Positions 43,943-53,914 of a stretch of 64,000 nt of DNA are shown here, piece by piece. The translations under genes and the position numbers were made by a program. Source of the stretch: Phytophthora colocasiae (lineage: Eukaryota > Oomycota > Peronosporomycetes > Peronosporales > Peronosporaceae); the NCBI GenBank assembly GCA_018806915.1, contig JAGKQI010000098.1:1674001-1738000 (forward strand), written 5' to 3'. Position 1 is the stretch's first letter; the number at the start of each line of letters is the position of its first letter. The notes beneath the pieces are model-generated. The model made no database searches and had not been told where the DNA came from. It was given only the letters and a program-made list of their open reading frames with translations.

Positions 43943-46666
43943 CTAAAGACTCCGTCGTTCTTGATAGCGACGAAGTAATACGCGGCGTTCAAGTTCAGGC
44001 TGAGCAGCAACATGCCCCTCAATCTCCAGCAGGACTGGGCCTTGCAACCGTGATAAAACTTGAGCAAACGTCGGACGGTGTGCTGGGATATCACGGAGAC
44101 AATCTTCGATCAGTTTGCAGCGTTCAGGTAGACAGGTAGATGGTAGCGACGGCCGTAAACCCTTGTGTGCCACTCGCATGAGCACCTTCAACCCTGTCTC
44201 TTCCTGGTCGTGATACGGCGTACGTCGAGTCTCTAGCTCCGTCAGGACAATTCCAAACGAATAGACGTCAGCTTCAGGGCCGTACCGTTCGCTTCGGATA
44301 ATCTCGGGAGCAAGCCAGAACGGCGTTCCAACAAGAGTTGTGAGTGCATCGACTCCCTTCTTGTACCTCCGACTGAGACCGAAGTCCCCCACTTTACAAC
44401 CAAATGTAGCCGAACAGAGAATGTTGACGCTTTTCAGGTCGCGATGTACCACAGGTCGTTCCTGGGAGTGAAGATACAGCATCCCTTGTACGGCATCAAC
44501 AGCCATCTTTAGCAGTGGATCCGCCCACGTGAAGTTCTTTCCCAGTCCCGAGTGCAGTACACTGTGCATATCGCCATTTTCCAGATACTCCATAACAATA
44601 CACAGGTTCGAGGCATTGTCCCAGCTTGCTCCAATGAACTGCACAATATTCGGATGCCTCAAACACGACATGAGCTCAATCTCATCTCGGAAACTCGCCA
44701 GTGCACTGTCTCCATTCGATGAATTCCCGATTCCATTCCGATTGCGACCGACACTGGACTCGACGATGTGTTCACGACGCATACGCTTGCAGACGACAAT
44801 AGTACCGAAGTACCTGGCCTTGATCACGTCGCCCATGGACCCTCGACCGATTGCCTGCAGAAAAGTAAGGTCAGCGAATGGGATGTGGACCATTTCGAGG
44901 TGGCGCATCTCCGGCGCGGCCAGTACCCGGGCCACTGCACGCTCTTCATCTGCGTGTGCAGCGTCATTCTGTAGTGCTGCTTCTGCTTGCTTGAGGGACG
45001 ATTTGAGGTTCTCGTTCTCCTTCTCCACCAAGAAGTTGGACAGGAAAGAACGGCGGTTGGTGCGGTCCGTCGAATACGACAGAATCAGCAGCAGCACCAC
45101 CGCCATTCCATAGGCGAATGTGACGAGCCACTGCAACTGTAGACCAAACGCACTCACCACAATGGCATAGATGGCAGCACCCGTAACAGCCACAACCACA
45201 ACTTGAACGAACTCCAGACGAATGGAAATCACGAACAGGAAACTGAACAGCGACGCGAACCCCACAAGAGTCTGAACCAGCGCATCTGAGCACATGTGGG
45301 TAACAGTGATGGCCAGATTCTTTTGTTCGTCGTTCAGGAACGCGAAGGCGTTGTTGATAGTGGCTTCATCCAGACTCCCGTCACTGCTACTTGAGTTCCC
45401 ACTTAACACAGGAAACGTAGACATAAGTTCCGAGCTCGAAGGTTCGCAAGTCAAATAAGCGTCGACGTTTGCCGTGTAGGCGTTGGTGGCCAGACGACTG
45501 GCATCGGCCAGCCATACTTGAAATGTCAGGTTAAAGAAGATAATAATTAGGCAGACCCAGCTACGCCATCGAGTCTGGAACGGGTTATACTTGTTGGGCA
45601 ACGCAGCGAACGGAAGAGCGACGGGGATGTAGATCCACTGGAAAAACGTCGGCAGCGAGTCGTAGGAGAGAATGAACTGCTCCATCCCTGTAAATCCAGA
45701 GCTTGGAAGTGCATAGAACACAAGGTTCACGAACAAATGCACAGCCATCCACACTGCTACGTGCCAGCGAGCACGTCCAAACCAATAAATCGCTGTGAAA
45801 TCCTGGTACAGCGTCTCCAACTTCGGGTCCAGGAAAAACCTCGTGTACTTGTTGAAGACCTGTGGATCCGGTTTCACCAGTACTGCATCAATATACTGTA
45901 CTGTAGCGTCATCCACATCCAACAGAGTAGCCCCTTTATCATTGTCACTGCTGGATCTCCTCCGGTTTGCCTTCTCTCGCCTCCGCCTCCTTCTTTCTTG
46001 GCGTTCTCTCCTTCGCTCGTTTCTCTCTTCATTCCGGCGATATTCATCCGTATTAAACACATCAACCTGTCCATTTCGACTCGATGGTGACCCAGATACC
46101 CCAGGATGTGGAGGTGTGGTAAAACCCACTCGCTTCACACCTCCTCGAGGACGTTTCCTGTCTTTAGGTCTTGGCATTAGAAAAGGGAACAATGCATTCT
46201 CCTCTGATTCTTTCTGCTCCGTTTCTTCAGCATGTACAGACCCTCTGTTAGCCTGATGAGTACAGCGAAGACCTCCATTCTCTGTCGAGTTTGTAGCAGT
46301 CATTGGAAGCGGAGTATCGGAAGTTGGTGGTGTGGCACTGCTATCCGTCTCCGAAGACCCACGAGGCACTGCTGGACCTGCAATAACTTGAGATTTACGT
46401 CGAGACACTTCTTCATACACGCGCTCCATCCGGTACTGCGCATCTCGGTCACGGCGACCACTAGTATGAGACGAGGCTGATCTCGGTGGGAAAACGGTGG
46501 ATGATTGAGCTTCTCCTGCATTGTTGGATCTCACAGGAGGCACAACGGATAGTGCAGGTGAAGAAGATGATGGTGAGTGATCTGAGGAGACGTCGAGACC
46601 CTCCTCGACCGCCTCCTGCCGCCGATGGTCGGCTAGCAGCTCCGCCAAGGAGCTCTTCCGAGCCAT
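43943..46666 (-). CDS. Six-span membrane protein with TKL-type kinase domain
   Basis: This is a 907-residue single exon from the ATG at 46666. The first 270 residues are disordered, with an Arg/Glu-rich patch (ERRRERQERRRRRRE). Six hydrophobic segments follow at about 299-320, 338-355, 367-386, 458-478, 481-504 and 508-526, with a Ser/Asn-rich loop between the third and fourth. A short coiled coil (ENENLKSSLKQAEAAL) leads to the kinase domain, about 595-870. It has GRGSMGDV, the ATP lysine in VVCKRM, HRDLKSVN (about 740), DFGLSR (about 760), GTPFWLAPE and DVYSFGIVL. All core residues are present, so it should be active, with tyrosine-kinase-like (TKL/Raf-like) serine/threonine character. This topology suggests a sensor or receptor kinase. 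The ligand is unknown. Confidence 0.9.
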   Translation of the reverse strand: MARKSSLAELLADHRRQEAVEEGLDVSSDHSPSSSSPALSVVPPVRSNNAGEAQSSTVFPPRSASSHTSGRRDRDAQYRMERVYEEVSRRKSQVIAGPAVPRGSSETDSSATPPTSDTPLPMTATNSTENGGLRCTHQANRGSVHAEETEQKESEENALFPFLMPRPKDRKRPRGGVKRVGFTTPPHPGVSGSPSSRNGQVDVFNTDEYRRNEERNERRRERQERRRRRREKANRRRSSSDNDKGATLLDVDDATVQYIDAVLVKPDPQVFNKYTRFFLDPKLETLYQDFTAIYWFGRARWHVAVWMAVHLFVNLVFYALPSSGFTGMEQFILSYDSLPTFFQWIYIPVALPFAALPNKYNPFQTRWRSWVCLIIIFFNLTFQVWLADASRLATNAYTANVDAYLTCEPSSSELMSTFPVLSGNSSSSDGSLDEATINNAFAFLNDEQKNLAITVTHMCSDALVQTLVGFASLFSFLFVISIRLEFVQVVVVAVTGAAIYAIVVSAFGLQLQWLVTFAYGMAVVLLLILSYSTDRTNRRSFLSNFLVEKENENLKSSLKQAEAALQNDAAHADEERAVARVLAAPEMRHLEMVHIPFADLTFLQAIGRGSMGDVIKARYFGTIVVCKRMRREHIVESSVGRNRNGIGNSSNGDSALASFRDEIELMSCLRHPNIVQFIGASWDNASNLCIVMEYLENGDMHSVLHSGLGKNFTWADPLLKMAVDAVQGMLYLHSQERPVVHRDLKSVNILCSATFGCKVGDFGLSRRYKKGVDALTTLVGTPFWLAPEIIRSERYGPEADVYSFGIVLTELETRRTPYHDQEETGLKVLMRVAHKGLRPSLPSTCLPERCKLIEDCLRDIPAHRPTFAQVLSRLQGPVLLEIEGHVAAQPELERRVLLRRYQERRSL

Positions 46667-47073
46667 GCTGGAGTGCCTGCGCTGTCTTTATTGGCGTTAC
46701 AGAATGAAAACTAAATTTCAGCCAATTATAAGCGAGTAATGAGCTTTTCCGCAAATAAAAAACAAGTATCCGGAGCACAGCAGTTGAAAGTCGAAGAACT
46801 CCTCATCAAATACGAGGTGCCACCTCACATGAACAATGATCTCTATAATACGTTACGCATGGCGGCAATGATAATGAGTACTGCTCAATGCTAGCGCCAC
46901 GCGAGTCAAACGTAGATTTCTGACTACCTTCTGGATTTCAACCAATCGAAATGTTTTGTAAAACCAGCTGACCAATCATTGTCGCTTGTCGTTACGCTAT
47001 GCCGCTGTAGCAATTCCTCGGAGTACTTACCAGAACCGAACTCTTCCTCGACCGCCGCGTGCCCAGCACCAAG
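46667..47073. promoter_or_regulatory. Divergent promoter, kinase and thioredoxin-like genes
   Basis: CCAAT-type boxes occur at 46690-46694 (ATTGG), 46722-46726, 46942-46946 and 46972-46976. On the minus strand GTTTTCATTCTGTAACG (about 46694-46712), and on the plus strand ATCATTGTCGCTTG (about 46975-46988), resemble oomycete initiators near the two genes. Confidence 0.45.
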
Positions 47074-48171
47074 ATGAAGGATGTGAAGCGTGAACCACCC
47101 GCTACGTGGTCACTTAATCCCGTGCACTTCATGCAATTGGCACTGGCTGTTACAATGTTCCTCTCCATGTCGTACATGTGGCAGTTCACAGCGGAGACTG
47201 TCGTGTCCCCGGCCACAGACGAGATCGAGGCGGCTAATGCCAAAGACGCGGCTGCCAAGCTTCTTCAGGCTGCGGATGCCGCCCTGGCAGTACAGAGAGA
47301 CCGTTCTCATGCTCACACGCAGTACGTGGTACGAGGCTTCGAGGAAGCACACAAGTTCGTGCGCGAGTACAACGTGGAGACCATGGGACCTCTTTTCATG
47401 CTGTTTATGAGCGACACAGACGCCAACGGCACGTACTGGTTCCAGCCTTGCCAGCTCGTCAAGGATGCAGTAAACGAAGGTTTCAAGCGTGCCCCGCGGA
47501 GGTCGAGACTGTTGGAGATTCAGGTTGGTCCCGAGAAATACTGGAACGATCTCATGAACCCGTTCAGACAGAACCAGCTCTTCTACATTGACTACCTACC
47601 GACACTTATGCGGTATGACGGCGGTGGAAACTCGTCGGCGCTGCTTGCTGGCCCAAATTGCTTGAATCAAGATCTGCTGGATGTGGTGTTCAAGGTGAAC
47701 AAGCCCGCTGCTGGAGTGCCCTACAACAACCGCATTATGCACTTCGACACCATCAAGCAGGTCATGGATTTCCTTGCGTTCTACGACTACAGTTTCCCGC
47801 TCTACATGTTCTTCGTCTCGGGTGTGCACGCTTTCAACAACCGACTGTGGTGCCCATTCTGCGATAAGGCGGAGGTTCCTGTGATGCACTACTTCAACTA
47901 CACCGCACCGGAAACCGCTGTACTACTGCGGATTGTCGTCGCGCGCGAGCCTCGCCAGTGGTTTGACGAGGATAACGACTTCGTGGGTCCAGAGTTTAGT
48001 GAGAAGGTCGTTGCGTTTGACGGTGTGCCATACCTGGGCTTCGTCGACAGAAACCGGACCAGCAACAAGGTTAACTTGAGGGAGTTTGTCCATGGCATGG
48101 ATCAGCACGAAAAGCTCCAGGATTTCTTCAGACAGAAGGCACCAGGTGCAGCCGTTATCCCCACTGCATAA
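47074..48171 (+). CDS. Membrane-anchored protein with tandem thioredoxin-like domains
   Basis: This is a 365-residue single exon from the ATG at 47074 (MKDVKREPPATW). A signal anchor lies at about 18-38 (FMQLALAVTMFLSMSYMW). Two similar halves follow, each resembling the TXNDC17/DUF953 thioredoxin fold. The first half (about 85-205) has LFMLFMSDTDANGTYWFQPCQLV, keeping only the second active-site Cys (126). The second half (about 225-350) has YMFFVSGVHAFN and a complete CPFC motif (Cys260, Cys263) in place of the usual CPDC. A C-terminal NLREFVHGMDQHEKL helix completes the fold. It could be a disulphide reductase facing the secretory lumen or extracellular side; orientation is inferred. The copia insertion begins 37 bp after its stop codon, probably inside its 3' UTR. 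Confidence 0.75.
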   Translation: MKDVKREPPATWSLNPVHFMQLALAVTMFLSMSYMWQFTAETVVSPATDEIEAANAKDAAAKLLQAADAALAVQRDRSHAHTQYVVRGFEEAHKFVREYNVETMGPLFMLFMSDTDANGTYWFQPCQLVKDAVNEGFKRAPRRSRLLEIQVGPEKYWNDLMNPFRQNQLFYIDYLPTLMRYDGGGNSSALLAGPNCLNQDLLDVVFKVNKPAAGVPYNNRIMHFDTIKQVMDFLAFYDYSFPLYMFFVSGVHAFNNRLWCPFCDKAEVPVMHYFNYTAPETAVLLRIVVAREPRQWFDEDNDFVGPEFSEKVVAFDGVPYLGFVDRNRTSNKVNLREFVHGMDQHEKLQDFFRQKAPGAAVIPTA

Positions 48172-48203
48172 ACCCATAACGCATGGCGTCAATAGAGAAT
48201 GTA

Positions 48204-48208
48204 TTTGC
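48204..48208 (+). repeat. Target-site duplication, left copy (TTTGC)
   Basis: TTTGC directly precedes the left LTR and recurs at 53722-53726 directly after the right LTR. A 5-bp duplication is standard for Ty1/copia integrase. Confidence 0.9.
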
Positions 48209-48433
48209 TGTTGAATTGTGCATCGAGACCTGGCGCAGTTTGAAGAAAGATTGAGCAGCAGGGAACCAGGTCGCTGTATGAGAGAGGGCAAAGGCCCATG
48301 AGTGTTGGTCAATGCTCAGGTAGGAGCAACTAACACCAAGTAATTCAGTCTTCATATTTCTCCCTATTCATCAGGAGCTTGTCGGATCTACTGCAGAGTG
48401 TTTAAGCTACCGCAGCTTGTTTAAACTACAACA
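48209..48433 (+). repeat. Left LTR, 225 bp
   Basis: It begins TGTTGAATTG and ends ACTACAACA (TG...CA). By direct comparison it is base-for-base identical to 53497-53721. Confidence 0.95.
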
Positions 48434-48452
48434 GGGTTATGAGCCCAAGTGG
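48434..48452 (+). promoter_or_regulatory. Primer-binding site matching initiator tRNA-Met anticodon arm
   Basis: The 19 bases GGGTTATGAGCCCAAGTGG follow the LTR directly. Their reverse complement, CCACTTGGGCTCATAACCC, reads as an anticodon arm: stem strand TTGGG, loop CTCATAA with anticodon CAT, and return strand CCC. Three G:C pairs next to the loop are the hallmark of initiator tRNA-Met. This points to priming by a 5' half-tRNA, as known for Drosophila copia. The gag ATG (48439-48441) lies inside the site. Confidence 0.75.
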
Positions 48453-51400
48453 TGGTGGTAACACAGGCATGAGTAAGCCGATGAAGTACACGAACGAGGG
48501 AGTGCCGAAGAACTGGCAGGGTAAGGATTGGCCAACGTACAAATGGGCAATGACTAATGTTTTCAAGGAGAACGACCTGAAGACGATTGCTGATGGAACC
48601 TTAACTAAGGCAATGTTATCCACGGCAAGCGCAGAGGATCAGGAGAAGTTCGAGAAAAAGCAAATTAAGATCATGCGCATGATTGGGACGTCTGTGCCGC
48701 CCGAAGTTCTTCAGCAGATACGCGACAAGGAGACCGGAATCGGAGATGTGGGCAGAGCTTTGCAACCTTTTGAAGGGAAGCAGAATGAAGCGATCAAGGC
48801 CTACACGATTCGTCGCTTGGAGAATGAGCTCTGGGACAAGCTCGCTCCTGGAGGAGATGCAAATCTCCATCTTTGCAAGATGTTCAGCATTAAATCAGAA
48901 TTGGTAGGCTTGCAGCACACTATTGAAGACAGTACGATGGTGGACATGCTGTTGGAAAGTTTGCCGGAGTTGACTGAGTTTGAATGCCTGAAATCTTCCA
49001 TTCGCTATGGTGCGGACCCAAGTGTGTATACACCGGTGCGAGTTCGTGAGTTAATTCTTGCAGCTGCTGCTCGTCAGAAAGAATTCAGAACTAAGCGCCA
49101 GGGAAAGCAAGGGGGCCATAAAGGCGGAGGTGGCAAAGGAAATGACCCGGATAAAGGTGGAAATGGCAGTCAGCAGAACAAGTCCAATGAAAAGCGGAAG
49201 ACCCGACTGTGCTTTGTCTGCGGTAGTGACAGTCACATTTAAGCAAATTGTCCGGAGCGTGAAGAGAAGAAAAGCGGTGCTGGGGATGGTGAATACAAGC
49301 GGAAACCGCAAGGGAACTTGACGCTCAGTCAAGAAAAGAAAAGCGGTGCTGGGGATGGTGAATCCAAGCGGAAACCGCAAGGAAATTTGACACTCAGTCA
49401 AGTGGACAATGTACCGTCACAGATACTGCAGGTAGATGCAGATCAAGGGATAGTGGCGGGATTGATGACTGCTGAGGAACATTTGGAGCACGAAATAATG
49501 TACGAGGTGAGTGATCATGGGGCAGGAGTTGATGAAAGGCTTCTGGAGATCAGTGATCAAGAGCCAGCCGAGAACAACTTTAGCGGTTGGTGGTATTTTG
49601 ACACTGCATCGAATTCTCACGTGGTCGGAGATCGCTCGTATTTCGTGAGCTTCACTGAGGACACGTCACAACTTCGTAGTATTCGAGGGATTACACCGAC
49701 AATTGCAGCACGTATTGCTGGTGTCGGGACTGTTGAAATGACCACTGAAGTAAATGGCGAACAGAAGGTGATGTATCTGGAGGATGTTTTACATTCCGGG
49801 ATCTGAATTTGGACTCTTTTCACCCGGATTGGCACATGAACAAGGGTTTGACTTCACGTTTGATCATGACACTCAGGACTTCGCTATACTTTGGGAAGGA
49901 AGAGCCGTGGCTCTAGCGAAGCCACAAGAAGCAACTTGGGGTTTCTTAGGAGTGCATCCAGGACAAGAGTGGAGCGGCCGGTTGATCGTCGTCCACTGGC
50001 AAATGTTACAGTAGCCGATGGAGTTGGTACTTTGGCATTATGGCACGAGCGCATGTGTCATATTTGCCCTCAATATCTGAAAACTATGGTGAATAAGGGG
50101 CTAGTGAAGGGCATGATGCTGACCCAGCGTCACCGGGATATCTGCGATGCTTGTCACTTAGGAAAGCAGAAGAAAAAAGGTCACCGCAAGAAACTTGACA
50201 GAGCAACAAAATGGCCGAATCAAGTGGTGTATGCGGACCTGTTAATCCCCAGTAAGGACAATCGGACTCGGTATGAAGCCGTACTAGTTGTAATGGACGG
50301 ATATTCTAGATTCGTGAAAGTGTACTTGTTGACGAGCAAGGAGAGTCCCATTGTGAACAAGCACTTGCAGGAGTACATACTTTGGGCTGAGCGCCAAGCC
50401 GGACGGGATGGTGACGGTGCTGATTACAAAGTGAAGCAAGTACTGACGGACAAAGGTGGTGAATTCATTAACAGAGGGGTGGAAAACTAGTACGCAAGGA
50501 GAGGAATTGAGCACATCCGTGTGGGTCCAAAGAGTTCACAGTTGAACTTGTGTGAACGAACTCATCAATCTTTGGTGGATATGATGAAAACCACGATGTT
50601 GCATGCAGGATTGCCTCGGAGCTTGTGGCCAGAAGCCCTACGGAATGCGGTATACGTGAAGAATCGAGTATACAATCGCGGGACTCAGGGAGTACCGTAT
50701 GAGATGATGTTCGGGATGAAACCTGACGTGCATCAGATTCGAAAGTTTGGATCGTTGGCGTATGTACACGTGCCAGTGACATCGGGAAGACGCAAACATG
50801 ACAACAATGCGAAGATTGGTTTTGTGCTAGGATATGAGGAGGATGTTGTAGGCTGTAAAGTTTACTTCCCAGAGGAGCACACCGCCAAGTTCGTGTCGGA
50901 CCTACGTGTGGCTGAAGATGTAGTGTACAAAGACCGTCATGATAATGCTGTAGACGAAGATGATCTGGAGTCATTGCACTTCACACGGCGTGAAGATCAG
51001 GACGTCGAACAGGAAACCATCTCGGAGCTGGAGATGGCTACATCCTGGACACAGTCCATGTTTAGCGAGCAAAACACCGAACGGTCTGTTGAGGCTCGTG
51101 GGAGGCGAAATGGATGTAGTGGCTGACAGAGAGCTCGAGAAGGGCGTCAAGCATGTAGACACGATCTCGCAAGAACTGGAGACTCGGCAGGACGACGTTG
51201 GAAGCACAAGAGAACTTAGTAGAGAGGTTCTTGAACCCGAAATCGAGAGTGATGGTCACGGTGATGAAGCTTCACGTGGTGAGTCAGTTGTTGTTCGCAG
51301 TCTTAGTGCTTGCGTTCCGGAAAGTGATGTGGCAAGTGGTTCTGGAGATCAGAGAGCTGATGACAGTCAGGAGATCAGAATGAAGACGTTGAATCTGTGG

Positions 51401-53450
51401 CGGGAACGCGTGGTTCATCGGTAGCAGACAACGTGGAGGAGGATGAGGAAGAAGGATCGCTGGTTGATGACAACATTACTGTGGCAAGTGGGTTTTCGTT
51501 TGATGAGAAGATAATCTCAGTGGAAAATGACAACATGTCAAGTGCGATTGGACTTGAAGAGGACTTGGAAACAAGCAATTGGTTGGAGGATGAATTGAAT
51601 GAGCATTACCATGTAGTTGTGGAGAAGGATAACGCACAAACCGTGGATGCTAGTGCTCAAATTACCCCAACTGCTGCCCGAGAAACTGGAAAACGTGCAC
51701 ATCGCGATGAAACTCAGTCAGAGGAGGATCGTGTTGAGCATGAGGCAGATAAACCAGAGGTGAAGAGGACTCTGAACTGGACTTCGAGAGACGCATGAAA
51801 GACGTCGGCCTCAACGGTTTAATGACTTTGTTATGTGTGCTACGTCCTCACGGATCCTGGACGGAAACGGAAAGCCTATTCGCGCATGTGAGGTGAAAGT
51901 CCCCAGGAACAGACGTGAAGCACTACGGTCAAAGTGGGCAAACTATTGGCTGGAAGCAGAAACAGAAGAGATCGCTGCACTGAAAGCGTTATCCAAGAGA
52001 TTCCAAATGAGGAAATTCCTGAAGATGCTAAACCGGTGAGCACGATGTGGGTCTATGCATTGAAGTCGGATCACCAAGGATACGTGATCAGATTCAAGGC
52101 TCGAATTGTGGCGTTGGGGAATCACCAACGACCAGGCATTGACTTCAAGGAGACCTTCGCGCCTGTAGCCAGAATGGCATCGTTCCGACTGTTGTTGGGA
52201 TTGGCTGCACTACTGGAGTTAGAGGTTTATGGTGGAGACGTGAACACTGCCTACCTCAACGCCTGGCTAGGGATACGTCAGTATCTACACTCCATCAGTG
52301 GATATCCGTGCAGAGTGAATGGACATTCCTACGTTGTACTCAAGGCTCTATATGGACTAAGACAATCGGGTCGAGAATGGAACTCGGAACTAAATGATTG
52401 GTTCATCCAGCGTGGATACCAGAGGTCGTTGACGGAGCCATGTCTGTACTACCTGTTCGAGGATGACACGATTGTATACGTGTTAGTATACGTCGACAAC
52501 ATTTTAGTGGCAACAAACAGCAAGCAGTTCAAGGATCAGTTGTTCATGGACTTGGACAACACGTACGGTCTTAAGGATCAAGGGCTGTTGACACAGTACT
52601 TGGGTGTGGAAGTGACACACACTCCGGAGTACATCATGATCAACCAAGGCAAGTATGCAAGAGAGATTCTGGGAAAGTTGGGTTTTGAGAATGCTCACGC
52701 AGTGGGGAATCAATGGAAGTAAACTCCCGGCTTATACCTCTTGGAGAGAAGGAGTGTGCTGACAGCAGCTTTCCGTACCGTGAGGCTGTTGGCATGCTCA
52801 TGTACCTGGCTACTAGTACCAGGCCGGACCTGGCTTTCGTCTTGGGCCAGCTGAGTCGCTTCGTGGCGAATCCTTCGTCGAAGCATATTGGGACTCTAAA
52901 GAGAGTGTTGCGCTACTTGGCAGGGACTCTAGACTATGGTATTAAGTACGAGAAGAAGAACAACTCAAAGGAGTTGGTGTTGCAGGGCTACTGCGACAGT
53001 GATTGGGCTAACGACCCAGATCAAAGGAAGAGCACCACTGGATTCGTGTTTACGCTTGCTAGTGGAGCTGTAGCGTGGATGTCACGACGGCAATCTGTCA
53101 TTGCTTTGTCGACCGCAGAGGCGGAGTACATTGCAGCGTGCGAGGCCACGATGGAGGCGGTTGCTGGGAAAAATGTTTTACAGGAGCTTTTACCGCAGCA
53201 TAAGGTGAAACTGCGTGTGGGAATTGACAATCAATCGGCTCACGTGATGGCAACTAATCCTACCTACAGCAGACGCACTCGCCACATTGAATTGCGGTGG
53301 CATTACGTTCAGGAACAAGTGCAAAAGGGCACTGTGGAGTTGCACAAGGTGAAGGGTGAAACGAACCCGGCTGACACGTTCACCAAGCCTCTCGACAAGA
53401 AGCGACTGAAAATGTTGTTGCAAATTGCAGGGATTGGAAAAGCAAAGTAG
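48439..53450 (+). pseudogene. Copia gag-pol polyprotein, multiply broken
   Basis: Gag starts at 48439 and reaches a zinc knuckle, CFVCGSDSHI, where a TAA (49240-49242) replaces a codon before ANC. Protease has WYFDTASNSH (about 49590). Integrase has the LWHERMCHI...CDACHLGKQ zinc region, then VYADLL, VLTDKGGEF and CERTHQSL. Reverse transcriptase has FAPVARMASFRLLL and LYGLRQSGREW, but its active site reads VYVDNILVA rather than YVDD. RNase H has GYCDSDWANDPDQRKSTTGF and STAEAEYIAACEA. Besides the TAA there is a TAG at 50488-50490, and frame changes near 49790, 49970, 51110, 51400, 51810, 52000 and 52710. At least seven indels and two stops mean it cannot encode a working polyprotein. Confidence 0.92.
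49269..49406 (+). repeat. 69-bp tandem duplication in copia gag
   Basis: Two units, 49269-49337 and 49338-49406, share GAAAAGCGGTGCTGGGGATG and the rest with a few substitutions. The period is 69 bp, so 23 codons (EKKSGAGDGE...) are repeated in frame right after the zinc-knuckle stop. Confidence 0.85.
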
Positions 53451-53496
53451 TCGAAGTCCAGTGTTCGGCCTCGAAAACCGATCTTCGAGAAGGGCG

Positions 53497-53721
53497 TGTT
53501 GAATTGTGCATCGAGACCTGGCGCAGTTTGAAGAAAGATTGAGCAGCAGGGAACCAGGTCGCTGTATGAGAGAGGGCAAAGGCCCATGAGTGTTGGTCAA
53601 TGCTCAGGTAGGAGCAACTAACACCAAGTAATTCAGTCTTCATATTTCTCCCTATTCATCAGGAGCTTGTCGGATCTACTGCAGAGTGTTTAAGCTACCG
53701 CAGCTTGTTTAAACTACAACA
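53497..53721 (+). repeat. Right LTR, 225 bp
   Basis: It is identical to the left LTR and is preceded by a short purine tract. The target duplication TTTGC follows at 53722-53726. Confidence 0.95.
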
Positions 53722-53914
53722 TTTGCTCCTCAAGGATCTAAAAGAAATGTCAATTACTCTGGTATGTATACAGTATAATTATTATTATGCATACCAAAAT
53801 CTGTGACCATATTTTGTGAATGTGGCAAAGACGATACATTTGTGTATTCGCACTGCGCACCAGCCATTATCCATTTGGTCATTGAGCGTCACCCGTAGAC
53901 TCGAAGCAGCAGCC

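Larger units (their letters stand above)
48209..53721 (+). mobile_element. Complete Ty1/copia LTR retrotransposon insertion, 5.5 kb
   Basis: The element is 5513 bp, bounded by identical 225-bp LTRs and a 5-bp target duplication. Internal order is primer site, gag, protease, integrase, reverse transcriptase, RNase H, then a short purine tract (GAGAAGGG, about 53487-53494). Integrase before reverse transcriptase defines the copia superfamily. The coding region is broken in many places, so this copy should be non-autonomous. It inserted just downstream of the thioredoxin-like gene and upstream of BRX1. Confidence 0.95.

Noticed and set aside
48181..53600. Minus-strand frames inside the LTRs (for example 53190-53600)
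   Set aside because: They appear in both LTR copies simply because the LTRs are identical; no domain.
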